A stretch of 64,000 nucleotides of DNA, from contig NW_003101672.1 in the NCBI RefSeq assembly GCF_000003855.2, forward strand, positions 457,483 through 521,482, read 5' to 3'. The position numbers and the translations under genes are program-made. Below are positions 1-12,830 of the stretch, piece by piece; position 1 is the first letter of the stretch; every line of letters starts with the position of its first letter. A model generated the notes under the pieces. That model saw only the letters and a program-made list of their open reading frames with translations, did not search any database and was not told the DNA's origin. The DNA comes from Blastomyces gilchristii SLH14081 (Eukaryota > Ascomycota > Eurotiomycetes > Onygenales > Ajellomycetaceae).

Positions 1-3000
1 TGATCTATGCTACTATATAATAATAAAATCTTCAGTTGTAAGATATCATAATCTTCAGTGTATTTCTTTATTAAAATCTCAACTTCTCACAGAATTTAAT
101 GATTCAAAAGACATTTGTATCTGTTATATAATAAAGCTGATCATAGATGTAAGAGAACATCAATATGAAAATGCCTATGTATATAAAGTTGATAATCTTG
201 ATTATAATCTTATATTAGAACTTGTCTGACTATCTGAATAAGGCATCTTATTAAACACTTGAAACAGAAGCTTGATATTCTCTAACAATAATAGAATTCA
301 TAAAGATGATATTTATAAGACTATTGATCTGACACAGATCTCTATCAATATCTATAAAATACTCAGAAAAAGAAGTCACTGAAAGAATTGCTAATAGCAG
401 AATTATATATCAATCTATTTCATCAGTCTGACTGATATTAAAAAGACTCTAGAAAAATTATCTTATATTATAATAACAGATTCTTATACAAAACTTTCTC
501 AATAATATCATGAATATCTAGATGTCTTCTAATAAGTTAATATTATAAACATATCTCTCTTACAAGATTTCAGAGTGAATTACAGTATCAAGTTAGAGAA
601 AAAGAATAATAAGAACTCTGAACTGTTATGAGACTCTCTTTATAACATGTTCTGAGATGAACTTCTTCTTCTTTGAAAGACACTTAATAATCTGTTAAAT
701 AAAGAATTCATATGTATTAGTAACTCTTCTGCTGCAGTCTCTATTCTCTTTGCAAAGAAATCAGATGAAGAACTTTGATTCTATGTGAACTACTGAGATC
801 TGAACACATTGATAAAGAAAGATTGATATCTCTTATCTCTTATCAATGAAATTCTAGCACAGATTGAGTGAGCTTAATAGTTTATAAAACTAGATATTGT
901 TACTGTGTTTCATAAGGTTCATATCACTGAAGAAGATGAATGACTTACAGTATTTTAAACATGTTATAATCTCTTTGAATGAATAGTTACACTCTTTGAA
1001 CTGACTAATGCTCTCAGTACATTTCAGAAGTATATCAACTGAGTACTCTGAGATTTTCTTAATGAGTTTGTATCTACTTATCTAAATAATATTCTCATCT
1101 TTACTGATGAATTCAGAAAAGAATATCAAGAGCATGTGTGAAAGATATTATAACAGCTACAAGAAGCAGAACTATTAATAGATATTAATAAGTGTAATTT
1201 TAAAGTCAAGAGTATCAAGTATCTGAGTTTTATTATAGAAGCTGACAAGAGAATTTGAATGAATTCTGAGAAAGTCTCTATTATTCTTGAATGAGAAGCT
1301 CTGTGTACTGTGAAAGATATATAAAGCTTCATTGAATTTACTAACTTCTATCAGTAATTTATACAAAACTTCTCAGATATCATAAGATCACTTACAGACC
1401 TCACTAAGAAAGACTCAGTATTTCAATAATCAGTGAATACTGAAGCTGCATTTATACAGATAAAGAAGATATTCATTAATACTTCTCTACTGATAACATT
1501 TGATTCTGATTATAAGACAGTTATTGAAGCTGATTTCTCTGACTATATAACAGAAGAAGTGATATTGTAATATAATGATAAAGATGTTCTATAATCATGT
1601 ATCTTTATATCTAAGAAACTGAGTCTCACTGAATACAATTATGAGATCTATAATAAGAAACTTCTTATAATCATATACTGTTTAGAAGAATGAGACTCTG
1701 AACTCTGAAGTATCTCTGAATTTAAGATAGTCATAGATTATAAGAATCTCAAATACTTTACAATTATCTGTAAACTTATCAAATGATAGATATAATAATC
1801 TGAGTTCTTAAGCTGCTTTTATTTTATAATACACTATTATTCTGATAGCCAGAACTTGATGATAGATGCTCTCTTATGATGAGAGTAAGATATACTATCT
1901 GATATAATAGATACTCACTGAATGAACTGAGAGCACTGACACTTGAATCTGAAGATACTAGTTAATCAAGATAAAACAGTTCATGACACTATATGTGCTT
2001 CTTCAGTTAGAACTGTTATTAATATCTTCACTTCTTCTACACTGAATGAACTGTGATATACAGCAGCTCAGATGAATGAACTTCTTTAGATTCTCACTGA
2101 AGCAGTATATCAAGAAGCACTCTGATTTCTTCCAGAACTACATATAAGAACTGATATCTCAGAATATTCAATCAATGATAATAACACTCTATAATTCTGT
2201 GAACAATACTGAGTCTCTTACTCTGAATTCTTATGCACTCAGATAATGCAGAAGATGCATGATTCATGTATAACTGATTATTCAGGTCATGAACAACTGT
2301 ATAGAATAATCTTCTGAGAGTTCTACTAATCTGAGATATTAAACAGTATCAGACACTTTGTCTGAAACTGTAATTACTGTTCTTCTATTATCTCATGAAA
2401 GAACTGTAGAAAAGATCTATTAAAATTACTTGATATCTCTGATAGAATCTGATAAGATGTAGTAATTGACTTCACTGTTAATCTATCTGAGAGTAAGAAT
2501 TGTAGAAACATTCTGGTCATCATAAATCAACTGAGCAAAGATATAATATTGAAATCTTGTAATAAAATAAATACTGAACAAGTCACTGAAGCTTTTCTAC
2601 AGAGCTCATTCTATCAGATATATAGATTGCTGAGATCTATAGTATCAGATTAAGACTGTCAATTCATAAGCACTCTCTGAACAAGAATCTGTCAAGTTCT
2701 CAAGATTACATGCTGTCTATTAACTGTCTATCACTCTGAGACTAATGATGTGTCAGAATAGATAATTCAGACTGTGAAGAATTATCTCTGTAAGTTCTGT
2801 AATCACTTATAAGATGATTGATATAATCTTCTTCTATATACAGAGATTGCTATCAACAGTTGAGATATCATTTCAACAGATATAAGCTCATTCTTTCTTA
2901 TATATGAATATCATATGAAAGTGTTGAATCTTCTAGAGATTACATAGTTTATATCAGACTCTCACAGTCTGATTCAGATCACTGATAATATAGTAATGAA

Positions 3001-3604
3001 ACTCTGAGATGCCTGTGATTGAGCAGAGGCTTTCATGACAACTGCAAAACAAGATTAAGAGAATTAAATTAATATTTACTGAGATCTCACTGAACAATAT
3101 AAGATAGAAGATCTGATATGATTAAATCTTAAGAATATACAAATCACATGTTCATCTCATACACTAGATTATCACCATATCAAGTATAAAGTGATAGAAG
3201 TTCTAGATAGTCATAACTACTGTCTTGACACATTATCAGAGATTCATGATATATTTCATACAAGCTTGCTTCACTGCATTATTATCAATTTATTCTCTTC
3301 TCAACTGACTTCTGACTGACAGCTATCAGACATTATAGAAGAAGATAATGAGCTTGAGTGAGAGATTGAGAATATTCTCAATGAGAGACTCTGTGACTGC
3401 AGCTGACAATATTTTATAAAATAAGTCAGTTATAATCAACTGATCTAAACTCTGAGTTCTGTGTTATCTGAAACAGTGATTCTTGACTGATAAGAACTGC
3501 TTCTGAAAGAGAGAATTAATGTGATAAGCTGCACTTGATCAATTATATAGACTATTCTGTTACACTTCACAGATTTCAATCACTTCATTCTTGAATGTAT
3601 ACAC
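1..3604 (+). mobile_element. Ty3/gypsy chromovirus C, pol region (5' end outside window, RIP-decayed)
   Basis: Broken reading of a Ty3/gypsy polyprotein on the plus strand. Seen in order: reverse transcriptase with the active-site box read as YLNNILIF (YLNN at 1079-1090; the family box is YLDD, so both Asp codons GAT have become AAT), RNase H (about 1440-1900), integrase (about 2200-3000) and a C-terminal chromodomain (about 3340-3480; readable stretch IENILNERL followed by QYFIK). Many TGG and CGA codons have become TGA or TAG, so it cannot be translated. The chromodomain places it among chromoviruses, whose integrase is steered to chromatin by this domain (family knowledge). A candidate 3' LTR starts with TGTTAC at 3558, is cut at 3604 by element A and resumes at 11890. 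The 5' LTR and gag lie left of the window. Confidence 0.9.
3558..3604 (+). repeat. Chromovirus C 3' LTR, first part
   Basis: Begins TGTTACAC shortly after the last readable codons of the chromodomain tail. It is interrupted after 3604 by gypsy element A; the rest of the LTR is at 11890-12117. The last four bases (ACAC) are the left copy of element A's target duplication. The equivalent LTR start in chromovirus fragment D is at 34429. Confidence 0.6.
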
Positions 3605-3784
3605 TGTGATTCAAAGGTTGCTTAAGTCAGTGTATGATTACAGGCGTACGCTGACTTCTTATATATTGTAATATCATACACTAAATTAATTAGTGGCCGC
3701 TATAGCCCCTCTTTACATTCATATGCTAGTAGTTTAAAAGTGGCTGTGTTATTATCTGATGATTATACATTCTTCTAAATCACA
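3605..3784 (-). repeat. Element A 3' LTR (180 bp)
   Basis: Starts TGTGATTC and ends AATCACA, a 7-base terminal inverted repeat. It aligns along its whole length with 11710-11889. Only about three CpG dinucleotides remain, against about eight in the other LTR. Confidence 0.9.
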
Positions 3785-3872
3785 TTCTTTCTCACCAGAT
3801 TCAGTCATACTCATATGACCATGTTGTACATTCTAGCTTCATGCGGATTAGCTTGCCACTAGTGTTTTGTGA

Positions 3873-5758
3873 TTGTGTGACCTATCTCTGATTCAGCTAG
3901 TGTCTCACATACACTCTCACAAAGAAACTTTCACTATATTACTTCACTTATTTACTAACTTTTCTCATTCTTCAATCATCATCTTCATTATTGTCATCAT
4001 TGAACACTATCATCTCATTCAAGATTTCTATCTCTTCTTCTGTTCAATTCTTTTCATCTGTTCATCTATTATGTTGTACGCATTTCTGGTGATGACTCTC
4101 TGTTCTTATAACAAGCATTCTCATAGTGCTCATACCAGGCAGTTTATTAGCAGTAAGTGTAACACATTGTGAAACATGATCAGAACTTGTTTATCTTCTA
4201 ACAATTGCCAGAATGTACTATTATGAATGACATATCTTCTTCATCTTCTTATACATTCTCAACTGTTTCCTTCTCAGTGAGTTTCTGATTGTGTTTTCTA
4301 GCATAATTTTGCATGAATGCAGATACTGATATGTTGTTTTTATTCATGTAAAATCTTCACACATTGACAGATCTGCATCTATCAATGATAGTGAACTCAG
4401 TGTTGAATCATTGATTGAGAACTTGAAGAATGTGATAATGAAGAAATTGCTTATATCATGTATGACTGAGTCTTCTGTGTTCTCTCTTATCTCTTCTGTC
4501 ACTTCTTTCCCTGCTGCTCTCTCTCAATCTTCTACACTTGTCCCTGTGTCTGGTTCTCCCACTCCTGCTATTTCTGTTTTCATGACTTCTACTTCTACTG
4601 CTTCTGGTTTTGCTGTCTCTACTTTCATTATCAGCTCTCCTCATTTTAAGGAGATATTGTATAGGCTTAATGAATCATCTCTCTCAGTGTGTACACTCTC
4701 ACTCTTCTTACTGACTCTCAGAACAATTTATTATATAAAGACTGTGTATAACATAACTATCTGAAGCTCAGTCACAGACACTGATTATTACATTTATTTT
4801 AAATATTTGTGATGAGACAATCATTCATTCATATCAGAGAATCATCTTCTCTCTCAACAGTGTTGAGATTGTAAGTCTTTTTCTTTTTCATCTTTTCTTT
4901 CTAATACTGATTTTCCTGTTCTTAGAGAAAATTGTTATGAGTTTTACTGTGCACAAAGTCATAATGTTCACAGATATCAAGAAGCTTTTCATAACTGTAA
5001 AGTTCAATATTATAGAGATATCTACTCTGATGAATTTCTTTGAAATGATAGATCTATATCAGCTTATTCTCTGATGTCTATTATTCAACTTCATGATGCA
5101 GGTGAAAGATATCTGTGTTTTCAGAAATGAGAACATAAATGTTGTACTCTTTTACACCTGTGAGTGTGAGGCTTGTATGCCTTGTCTGAGATGTTGTTAT
5201 GAGAATGAGCTGTTTGCATGCTGTGTTCTGCTTTCTACATTTCCCTGTGTTTCTCTCTCTCTCTCTGAGAAGCCTTGTGTATGTTGTAATTGCACATACA
5301 ATTCTAAGGCCAGCAGGTGTTCATTTGATAATTGTTATCTCTGCTTTTGCAGTTTTATATGCTAATAATAGTTCTTAGTTACTTCAGTGTCAGAGATCAT
5401 TTTAATTGAAGATGATAACATCACTGAGACTACTCTCTTCTACTCTCAAGCTTCTCTTATTACTTTCTCTCTCTCTTCTGCAGAGAAGATTATGTGTACA
5501 CTGAATTATAAGTGTTCAGCTCTGAGTGACTTCTGCTGTTATTCATTCAGTTCTGTGTCTTCTTCTTCTTCTATTTCTTCTGTCTTTACTCTCTCTGCTC
5601 TGACTTCTGATTCTGTGAGTTCTGTACTCTTCTTCAATTTCTCTATATGTATATGTGCACATTTCTATATTAGCATTCCAGTCAATCTTGTGATAAATGA
5701 TATTAATGTTGTACACAGAGTGATAGAGGAATCAGAGATGTGTATGATATTGTTATAA
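3873..5758 (+). other. Antisense open-frame module between pol and 3' LTR of element A
   Basis: On the strand opposite to pol, four adjacent open stretches are present: 3873-4172 (99 codons), 4411-4764 (117), 5093-5365 (90) and 5387-5758 (123). Each has a counterpart at the matching place and frame in element B (33564-33289, 33171-32683, 32345-32082, 31955-31689). The predicted peptides are Ser/Thr-rich; the Cys-rich part at 5093-5365 probably reflects Arg codons (CGC/CGT) changed to Cys by C-to-T mutation. The stretch 4456-4644 is also open on the pol strand as an Arg/Ser-rich frame of 62 codons (66 in B). The function is not recognised. It could be an extra antisense gene of this gypsy family or non-coding 3' sequence kept open by base composition. 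Confidence 0.5.
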
Positions 5759-6649
5759 GAGCAGCTTACAGCTCTTAAATCTCTTGTAAATCTTGAGTTT
5801 TGAAATTTCCTTTATTTTTGATGTTTTTCAGATGATGTGGTGTTGAAAATAGATTAAACATGTGACATATGAAAATGAATGAGATGTGTATGATAACATT
5901 TGTCTTTTATGACTGACTCTTATAATTGATGATCAATTCATTATTTCTTTTCTTTTCTTATACTTTTCTCTTTATCTGCTAGTCACTACTCTTATATGAC
6001 CTCTATATAATACAGTGTTCAGTGACTAGGTTCAGCAGCTTTCATCTTTTGTAATTCTGTCTTGTATATTATACTGTCTCTCTTCACCTGCTCAGATCAC
6101 TACAGTGAACAGCTCATTGAAACTAATCTCATCTGATCTCTGAGCATTTTCAGAGATTGAGATAACTTGATCTCACATGTTTATGAATGTTTCAGATAGT
6201 TCATTCTCTGTGATCTCTGTGATTGAACTAGTGTAAACAGTTAAATTCAACTCTGAATTTCTTTTTCTTCTATGATCTGACTTATGTACAAGTCTGCTAC
6301 TTTGAGACTGCTCTTTATTATATTGCACTCACTGTCTGTGATGTGTTATTATACAATTAGCTACAGTCTTATCACTTATTGAAGTGTGATATTTATCTGA
6401 TTTCTTTATTTCTTCTCATTCTTTTCTTATAATTGTGAAAAGATCAGAATAAGTGAGATCATCTGATTTGTAAGTGTCTATGATTTCTCTTACTTTGTAA
6501 GACTTTTCAATTATAAGTCTCTTCTTTTTCAATGCTGATGATAGTGCTGTGAATGATTATAATTCACTCAGATCTTGTATCTTTACTTTCATAAGTTATG
6601 AATTATTGATTAAGTTGTGTAAGATCTGTCTCTCTGATTCTTTCAATGT

Positions 6650-7829
6650 ATACATTCTCAGAGAATGTGATTTGAGTATTTTATATAACTCAAATCATCT
6701 AGGTTAGAACTTCTCAGAACTCTTATTATATATAAGAACTCATCTTGAGATTTGATTTCTTAACTAGTGAGTCTTATATTCTTTTTGATTGAATTGCTCA
6801 GTTCAGAAGTAACTCATTAGCTTTTGCATGTGTGTGGCTGATCTCTTTCAATCTTGGTTCCGCGTCTGCGACTACTGTATCTGCAACTGCTACTGCTGTA
6901 TCTGTAACTACTGTTCCTGCTGTGTCTGTAACTGTTGTATCTGCAACTGCTGTTCCCTTTCTCACCTTTTCTGAAGCATTCTTCGGGATGCGCGGATGCA
7001 ATCCATACAACAGGTAGAATAATGAATGCTTGGAGACTGCATGCTGTTGAATCTGTGTAGCCAGTAGTGCCTGCCTGAGATATTCATCTCATAGTCTTGT
7101 AGGCTTGCTCACTAGATATTTTATCAGCATATTGTCTAAGATTTTATTCAAGTGTTTCATCTTTCTGTTCATCTGTAGATGATATGATATTGTTCTACAA
7201 TGTCTTGTCTGTAACTGACTCATGAAATGCCTCACTGCTTCTTCTATGAAATTTGTATTATTATCAGTTAGAATCTCACACAGCATTTCATAGTTGATAT
7301 AGATCTTATTATATAGAAACTTCATTATCACCTTCTCTATTATCTTTGAAACTGCTTTCATGACTGGCCAGTCAGTAGCATAATCAATAGCAGTGATTAT
7401 TCATTGATTTCTATTTAATGTTCACAGTAATATGTCTATGAGATTCACTTCTCATTGTTTGAATAATTGTATTATACACTTTATCTGATATTGTGCTTTC
7501 TCATGTTCTAATCCTTTCTTAGATTCTTTCACAACCTGACAATTCAGGCACTTGTGAGTATACATCTGAATGTTCTCAGCCATGCTTGGTCAGTATACTC
7601 TTGATTTGAGTATACTCATGAGTTCAGAGCTTTCTAAGTGACTGAATTCCTTGTGCATGTGAGTCATCAAGTCACATTGAAATGAAGATTCTAGATAGAG
7701 AGCTTCTGTGTATTCTAGATCATGATAAAGCACAACATTGTTTTTCAATTTTCTCAGCTTGAAGTTTGAAAGCATCTCTTCTACTACTTCTGTGAAATAC
7801 TTGTCATCTAACATCTTGTCATTCTTCAA
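6650..7829 (-). pseudogene. Element A integrase and GPY/F-like C-terminus
   Basis: Minus-strand pol remnant. The segment 7590-7829 reads as the integrase zinc-binding region, with HMHKEFSHLESSELM followed by SRVY. The segment 7089-7361 is the catalytic core, with the stretch ILTDNNTNFIEEAVRHF (family form: ILTDNGTNF, G-to-A changed). The segment 6798-7010 begins MYGLHPRIP, the usual end of the core, and then runs into a degenerate Val-Ala-Asp-Thr repeat. A GPY/F-like reading of the kind KILKSH follows. The patch around 6975-7005 keeps CpG dinucleotides lost elsewhere in pol. Confidence 0.85.
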
Positions 7830-8019
7830 GTGAGAGATTATGATGTTTACTCATTCTGATTCCTTGCATTCTCTCAGTGCATTTAATGTGAACATCTCTT
7901 GTACCTGGTTTGCAGAACTCTCACTCATGAAATCAGATCTGCAACTGATTGCATTAGATATTACAGTGTCTAATTCTTTTCAGTATTTAATATGAAGATT
8001 GTACACTTGAAACTCTGAG

Positions 8020-9200
8020 ATTCAACATACTAAGTGTTTGAAAGGTTTTATCATTGATTGTAGATAGACAAGGCTTTCATAATCTGTGATCACTGTTGTT
8101 ATATGTCTATTGTTAATATATCTATCTCACAACATCAGCATGTGCTTGATCACTAGCAATTTCTTTTCATATACTGAGTAATTGAGCTCAGCATCTGATA
8201 GTTTTCTATCATTATACATCACTGAGTGCAGCTTGCTGTTCTTACTCATCTGTAGAAGAGTGTCTCTGATAGCTCATTCAGATATGTCTGTCTTAATGTA
8301 GAAAGGTTTATCACAATCTGATTGAATAAGCACTGAAGATGTTATTATATATTTTCTCAGTGTGAGAAAAGCCTCTTCACATGCAGTATTTCAGATAATT
8401 GAATGAAACTTCTTCTTTCACAGATTTGCATTCATTTCTCTTAAGAGATCTGAGAGTGATACAGATATTCATGTGAAATTCTTGATGAATCTGCAGTAGT
8501 ATGAGACTAACTTAAGAAACTGTTATATATGATATACATTTCTCAGCTATGATTAATTTACTATAACATTCAATTTCTCTGAGATGAGATGTATACAGTT
8601 ATCACTCACTACATGTTCTATGAACTTCAACTCTTCTGTTTCAAACACACACTTGATTGATTTAATATAGAGCTTATACTCTGTTAGAGTTGTAAGCATT
8701 TCATTGAGATACTTCAGATATTCATCATATAAGTTTGAAAAGACTAGAATATTATTGAGATATACAAGATATGAGGTTTTATTCTGTTTATAAAGAATTA
8801 TATTCATCATCATTTGAAAGATGATGAATACATTTATCAGACTGAATAGCATTGTCAGGAATTTGAACTTCTCTCATTATGTATTAAATACAGTTCATAA
8901 AACTGACAGTTTATCTATACAGATCTATCAGTATTCTGAGAGAAGATTGATCTTTAATAGATATTGAGTGTTTCTGACTGTATTCAACTATTGTTGAATC
9001 TGTGACAGTGAATATTCATTCTTGATTATAAGCTTGTTAAATGCTTGATAATTAATACATATTCATTACTTCTCACCTGTCTTTTTCATGAATAGAACTG
9101 GAAAGTCTCATATGCTTGATAAGAGTTGTATGAGATTACATTCTAGAAGGTTGATGATCTGACACTTCTGTTCTTTAAGATACATTTATGACAGAGAGTA
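8020..9200 (-). pseudogene. Element A reverse transcriptase and RNase H
   Basis: The minus-strand segment 8553-8852 reads through the core RT motif as YLNNILVFSN (family form YLDDILVFSN; both Asp codons changed) followed by the conserved C-terminal part of the RT fingers/palm. Upstream (to about 9200) the INYQALNKL-type start of the RT can be followed between stops. The RNase H part lies at about 8020-8450. It is the mirror of element B 28400-29450. Confidence 0.88.
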
Positions 9201-9939
9201 TGCATTCTGATTGACTGATTTTACATTCTCTGTGTCAATCTCATGTACAAATCCTTATTTCAGTGATAATTTCAGTGAAAGATCTGTTCAGAAGATCTTT
9301 TCATACTTCTTCAGAAGCTTCTTTATACACTTGTTCTTCTATATATTCTTTATCTTGGTTTTCTTCACTTCTGAGTTCTGTATGACATATAGAATGCTTT
9401 CAGATGAGATCTTACAAATCATTCTCTTTACTTATTAATATATAAGCAGATTTAACTCTTCTATATCAGAGATGTGAAATGTTCTTCTCATATCAGTTAA
9501 TAGAATTATATGAACTGTTTTCTTTCTATTAATTAACTGTATATAGCATATACATCATTGAATCTGCAGATTGAACCTTTAAAATCAATTAAGTCTGAGA
9601 ATAAGGTTGTATTTCATGTTCTGCAGCTCTCATGCTTAAATATAGCAAGATCATTCTCTGAAGTGCAAGAGAACTCTTACTCTTACAGATAATATCAAAT
9701 ATTAATTATCAGATAATCTTATGTATCAGAGATTCTTCACTTAACAGACTTCTTTCAATCTTCAGATTATATAATTATTAATATATTATATAGAAGCTTC
9801 TATATCTGCTAACACTTTTACAGCTATCTCTCAATTCTTATTCAAGTGTCTCTTATACATTAACATTTCAGGTCTCAAGGTATTGAGATGAGTATTCACT
9901 TCATTCTCACTCACTTCTCAGTCAGAAGCCTGCTTTCTC

Positions 9940-11320
9940 TTAGTGTTTACAGAATTCAGAGAGTCATCTAACACAGATATCTCTTTCACTTTGAAGACTT
10001 TTTATAGAATATCAGTGAGTATCTCTGAGCTCACTAATTCTGCTAGTTTTTTGACTCTCTTACTTCTCTTAACTGTGTACACTGAGTGCAATCTTTTGCA
10101 TCATGATTTTAGCATCTACAGTTAAAGCAAGCTTGATACTTGTAATATCAAGATTTTCACTCAGAGAATCTCTTTTTCAGAGAATTTGATGCTTTAATAA
10201 TGGCATTCAAATCTAGATTTATTATATCTGAGTGTGTGACTTGTGTTGTAGAAGTCTGATTATCTGTTCTCTGCTGAGACATACTTGATTGCAGTATTTT
10301 CTGTTATAATTGACTTACTTGTTTCTGTATAATAAGAATATTATATACTTTCTTCACTGTGTCTGACTATGAGATTAAGCATTTTCATTCTACTCTCAAC
10401 TCAGGTGTAAGATCACAAATGAAGATCTGTAAATAGAAAGATGTTGAAAGCTCTTTATTCAATATGAGATAGTGTAAGCTGAAGTGTGTGAAGTATAATA
10501 TAAAATTACTCACTTGTCTACACTCAGTGAAGTGTTTGTAATACTTGTCTTATACATTCACTTTCTCAAAGTTATGTAAGATTTATTTGAAAAACTCATT
10601 TCATGTTTATAAGAATGAATATCACTCTGAGTCTGTAAGATTCATCTTTTCATCAGTTATTCACAATGACTTTGCTTTTCTGTGTAGAAACACAGCAGAT
10701 CTTAAAACTTGTTGAAATTCTGTTAACTATCTGTCTATGAGTTCATGTTTAATCTGATAATATAATTATATCTGACTTAGTCAGCTGATTGCAGCATCAT
10801 TTTTTCAGTTATTATTAAAGCTTAATAACTTCAGCAGATCTTCTAGCTTGATGTATTTCATACTCAGATTCTCATTCTGTACAGCAGTCTCTGATAATAT
10901 GTACACTTCTAAAGAGATTATAAACAATTGTGATAAGATCTTCAGGTTCAGTGTAGTTATCTATCTATGTAAACATTCAATCTTCTGCTACAGATCTAAG
11001 ATCTGGTTTTCTCTATTCTTATTGATGATAGTGATTGTGTCAGCGAAGCTCTTCATAGTGAATGCTTGATTTACAGCAAATGCCAATTGTTATTTGACTT
11101 CTGTCTCAGCCTGTCACTGTGTATACAAGGCCTTGATCTCATTTAGAATTCTTGTATATATACAGAGCTTTGATTCTGGTTCAGCAGTCTCAGCTGCTTT
11201 TCTTACTGCTTTAAGTAAACTCTCTGAGAGATTCTGCATATCTTTCAGTTCAGATAGCAGAGAAGAATGTTATTTATATCAGCTAGAAAAGATATTCATT
11301 TCAGTGATTTCTTGTTAATT
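9940..11320 (-). pseudogene. Element A gag with CCHC zinc knuckle
   Basis: The minus-strand zinc knuckle at 10088-10129 retains all four ligands of the C-x2-C-x4-H-x4-C pattern, with one internal codon now a stop. The rest of gag (to about 11320) is broken by stops. It aligns with element B 26166-27400. The protease should lie at about 9750-9830 by comparison with B. Confidence 0.75.
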
Positions 11321-11709
11321 ATATAATGTCTATTATTATATTGCTGTATTGTTATATCACTATATTATTATATGATTTCTGTTATTATTGTATGACTTCA
11401 GTGGTGGTCACTCCTCTCTTTTATTTCTTTGAGTGAAGAGTGATCTTCTTTGAATCTGATTTACTACTCTCATTTCTTTTCTCACATCTCATCTGTTTGC
11501 ATACATGATATTTGCCTAGATATGAAGTTTTCTCTTAACAAGTGAAGTAGTATCAATTGAATGCTCTTTCACTCACTGCTCTTTGTATGCTATCTTTTGA
11601 GACATTCTAGAACCACACTGACATGATAACTATAAATCACTTTGTAGATGAAATTATCATGCTCTGAAGAAGCCTGTGCTTCTCACCGGTTTTTAGACAT
11701 ACTATCAGA

Positions 11710-11889
11710 TGTGATTCAAAGATTGCTTAAGCCAGTGTATGATTACAGGTGTATGCCGGCTTCTTATATATTGTAATATCATATGCTAAATTAATTAGTA
11801 GCCACTATGGCCTCTCTTTACATTTGTACGCTAGTAGTTCAGAAGCGGCCGCGTTATTATCCAATGATCGTACGTTCTTCCGAATCACA
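11710..11889 (-). repeat. Element A 5' LTR (180 bp, CpG-rich)
   Basis: Same length and ends as 3605-3784 (TGTGATT...AATCACA). About eight CpG dinucleotides are still present, including a GCGGCCGCG stretch, so it is clearly less mutated than its partner. It is followed by the right copy of the ACAC target duplication at 11890-11893. Confidence 0.9.
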
Positions 11890-12117
11890 ACACTCTGATT
11901 CTCAGTCATTCTCAATCACTGATCCTCAGCTGCTATGAATATATGTATATTCTTTCACTTTGAAGCTTCACTGTGTACATCACTATATATACATATAAAT
12001 ATTCATCTCAATCACTGATTCTCACACTTTCTCTTTCTTTTCTTCTCTAACATTTTTATCTTTGTTATATAAGACCTATCAATATTATACTGATCTATTC
12101 AGCATAGACTTCTTACA
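11890..12117 (+). repeat. Chromovirus C 3' LTR, second part
   Basis: Continues the LTR cut at 3604. It matches 34959-35188 of fragment D closely, including a TTATATAAGACCTAT box (TATA-like, likely promoter) and the end CTTACA. The two LTR copies stop matching right after ACA, which fixes the LTR end. This copy has many C-to-T changes relative to the D copy. Confidence 0.8.
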
Positions 12118-12816
12118 TTTATAAATATATATAATTTGCTTAGATATAAATTTTAACACAGATTTAAATACATTAGAAATAAATTTCAGTGAATATCTGA
12201 CATTATAATTACTTTTCTCTTTCTTAAAAGCTGTTTTCAGTAATCTGTATAATGATTATTTATATGTAGATTATATATATAGTAATTATTATAAGTGTTG
12301 AATAGTATTTAATAAGATGAGAATGAAAGTCAATTACTGTTTAAAATAATATAAAAAGTCTTTATTAGTACTTATAGTAATATAAAAGTATACTTAAATA
12401 ATAATTAATTAAGAGAGAGATATATTGATTAACAGATAATATAATATAATTGTATTATATATAATATAATTATTTACAGATAATTCTGCAGTGTTTATTA
12501 TATGTATAAAATAATTATAACTGTGTTATTAGACATAGTAAGTTTATATAATAAAAAAATTTCTTATATAATAAGTGTTTTCTTTATGTTTTCTTTTCTA
12601 ATTATATTATTATAAGAAATTTATCTGCTTTTTTCTATTGAAAAAATCTTTTTTTTAATTACTTTCTACTTATTTTCTGTTTTGAAATAATGTCTGTTTT
12701 TCTGAATTTTAAGTATATTATATCCTGTTTCTTTTTTATCACTAAATGACAGTCATTTTGCTTTCAATTTCTGTATTTCATGATAAATACTGTATTGTGT
12801 GTGTGTGTGCTTGTTG
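12118..12816. other. AT-rich sequence, no gene seen
   Basis: Very AT-rich sequence with long TA runs, beyond the end of the chromovirus C LTR. No protein domain, tRNA or convincing repeat boundary is seen. It ends at the 14-bp target duplication of the SINE. Confidence 0.5.
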
Positions 12817-12830
12817 CAATATAATGTACT

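Larger units (their letters stand above)
3605..11889 (-). mobile_element. Complete Ty3/gypsy LTR retrotransposon A (8285 bp, RIP-decayed)
   Basis: Full-length element on the minus strand, bounded by two 180-bp LTRs that begin TGTGATT and end AATCACA, and flanked by a perfect 4-bp duplication ACAC (3601-3604 and 11890-11893). On the minus strand, from high to low coordinates: gag with a CCHC zinc knuckle (10088-10129), reverse transcriptase (about 8550-9200), RNase H (about 8020-8450), integrase (about 7080-7650), a degenerate repeat tract (6850-6965), a GPY/F-like module (about 6650-6780), and a further module of about 2 kb before the 3' LTR (about 3870-5760). Many stops fall inside pol, mostly TGA from TGG or CGA. 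It is inserted in the 3' LTR of chromovirus C and belongs to the same family as element B. Confidence 0.93.

Noticed and set aside
5093..5365. Cysteine-rich 90-codon frame resembling a small secreted or zinc-binding protein
   Set aside because: It lies inside gypsy A, and the counterpart in B has few Cys. The Cys codons are most simply Arg codons altered by C-to-T change.
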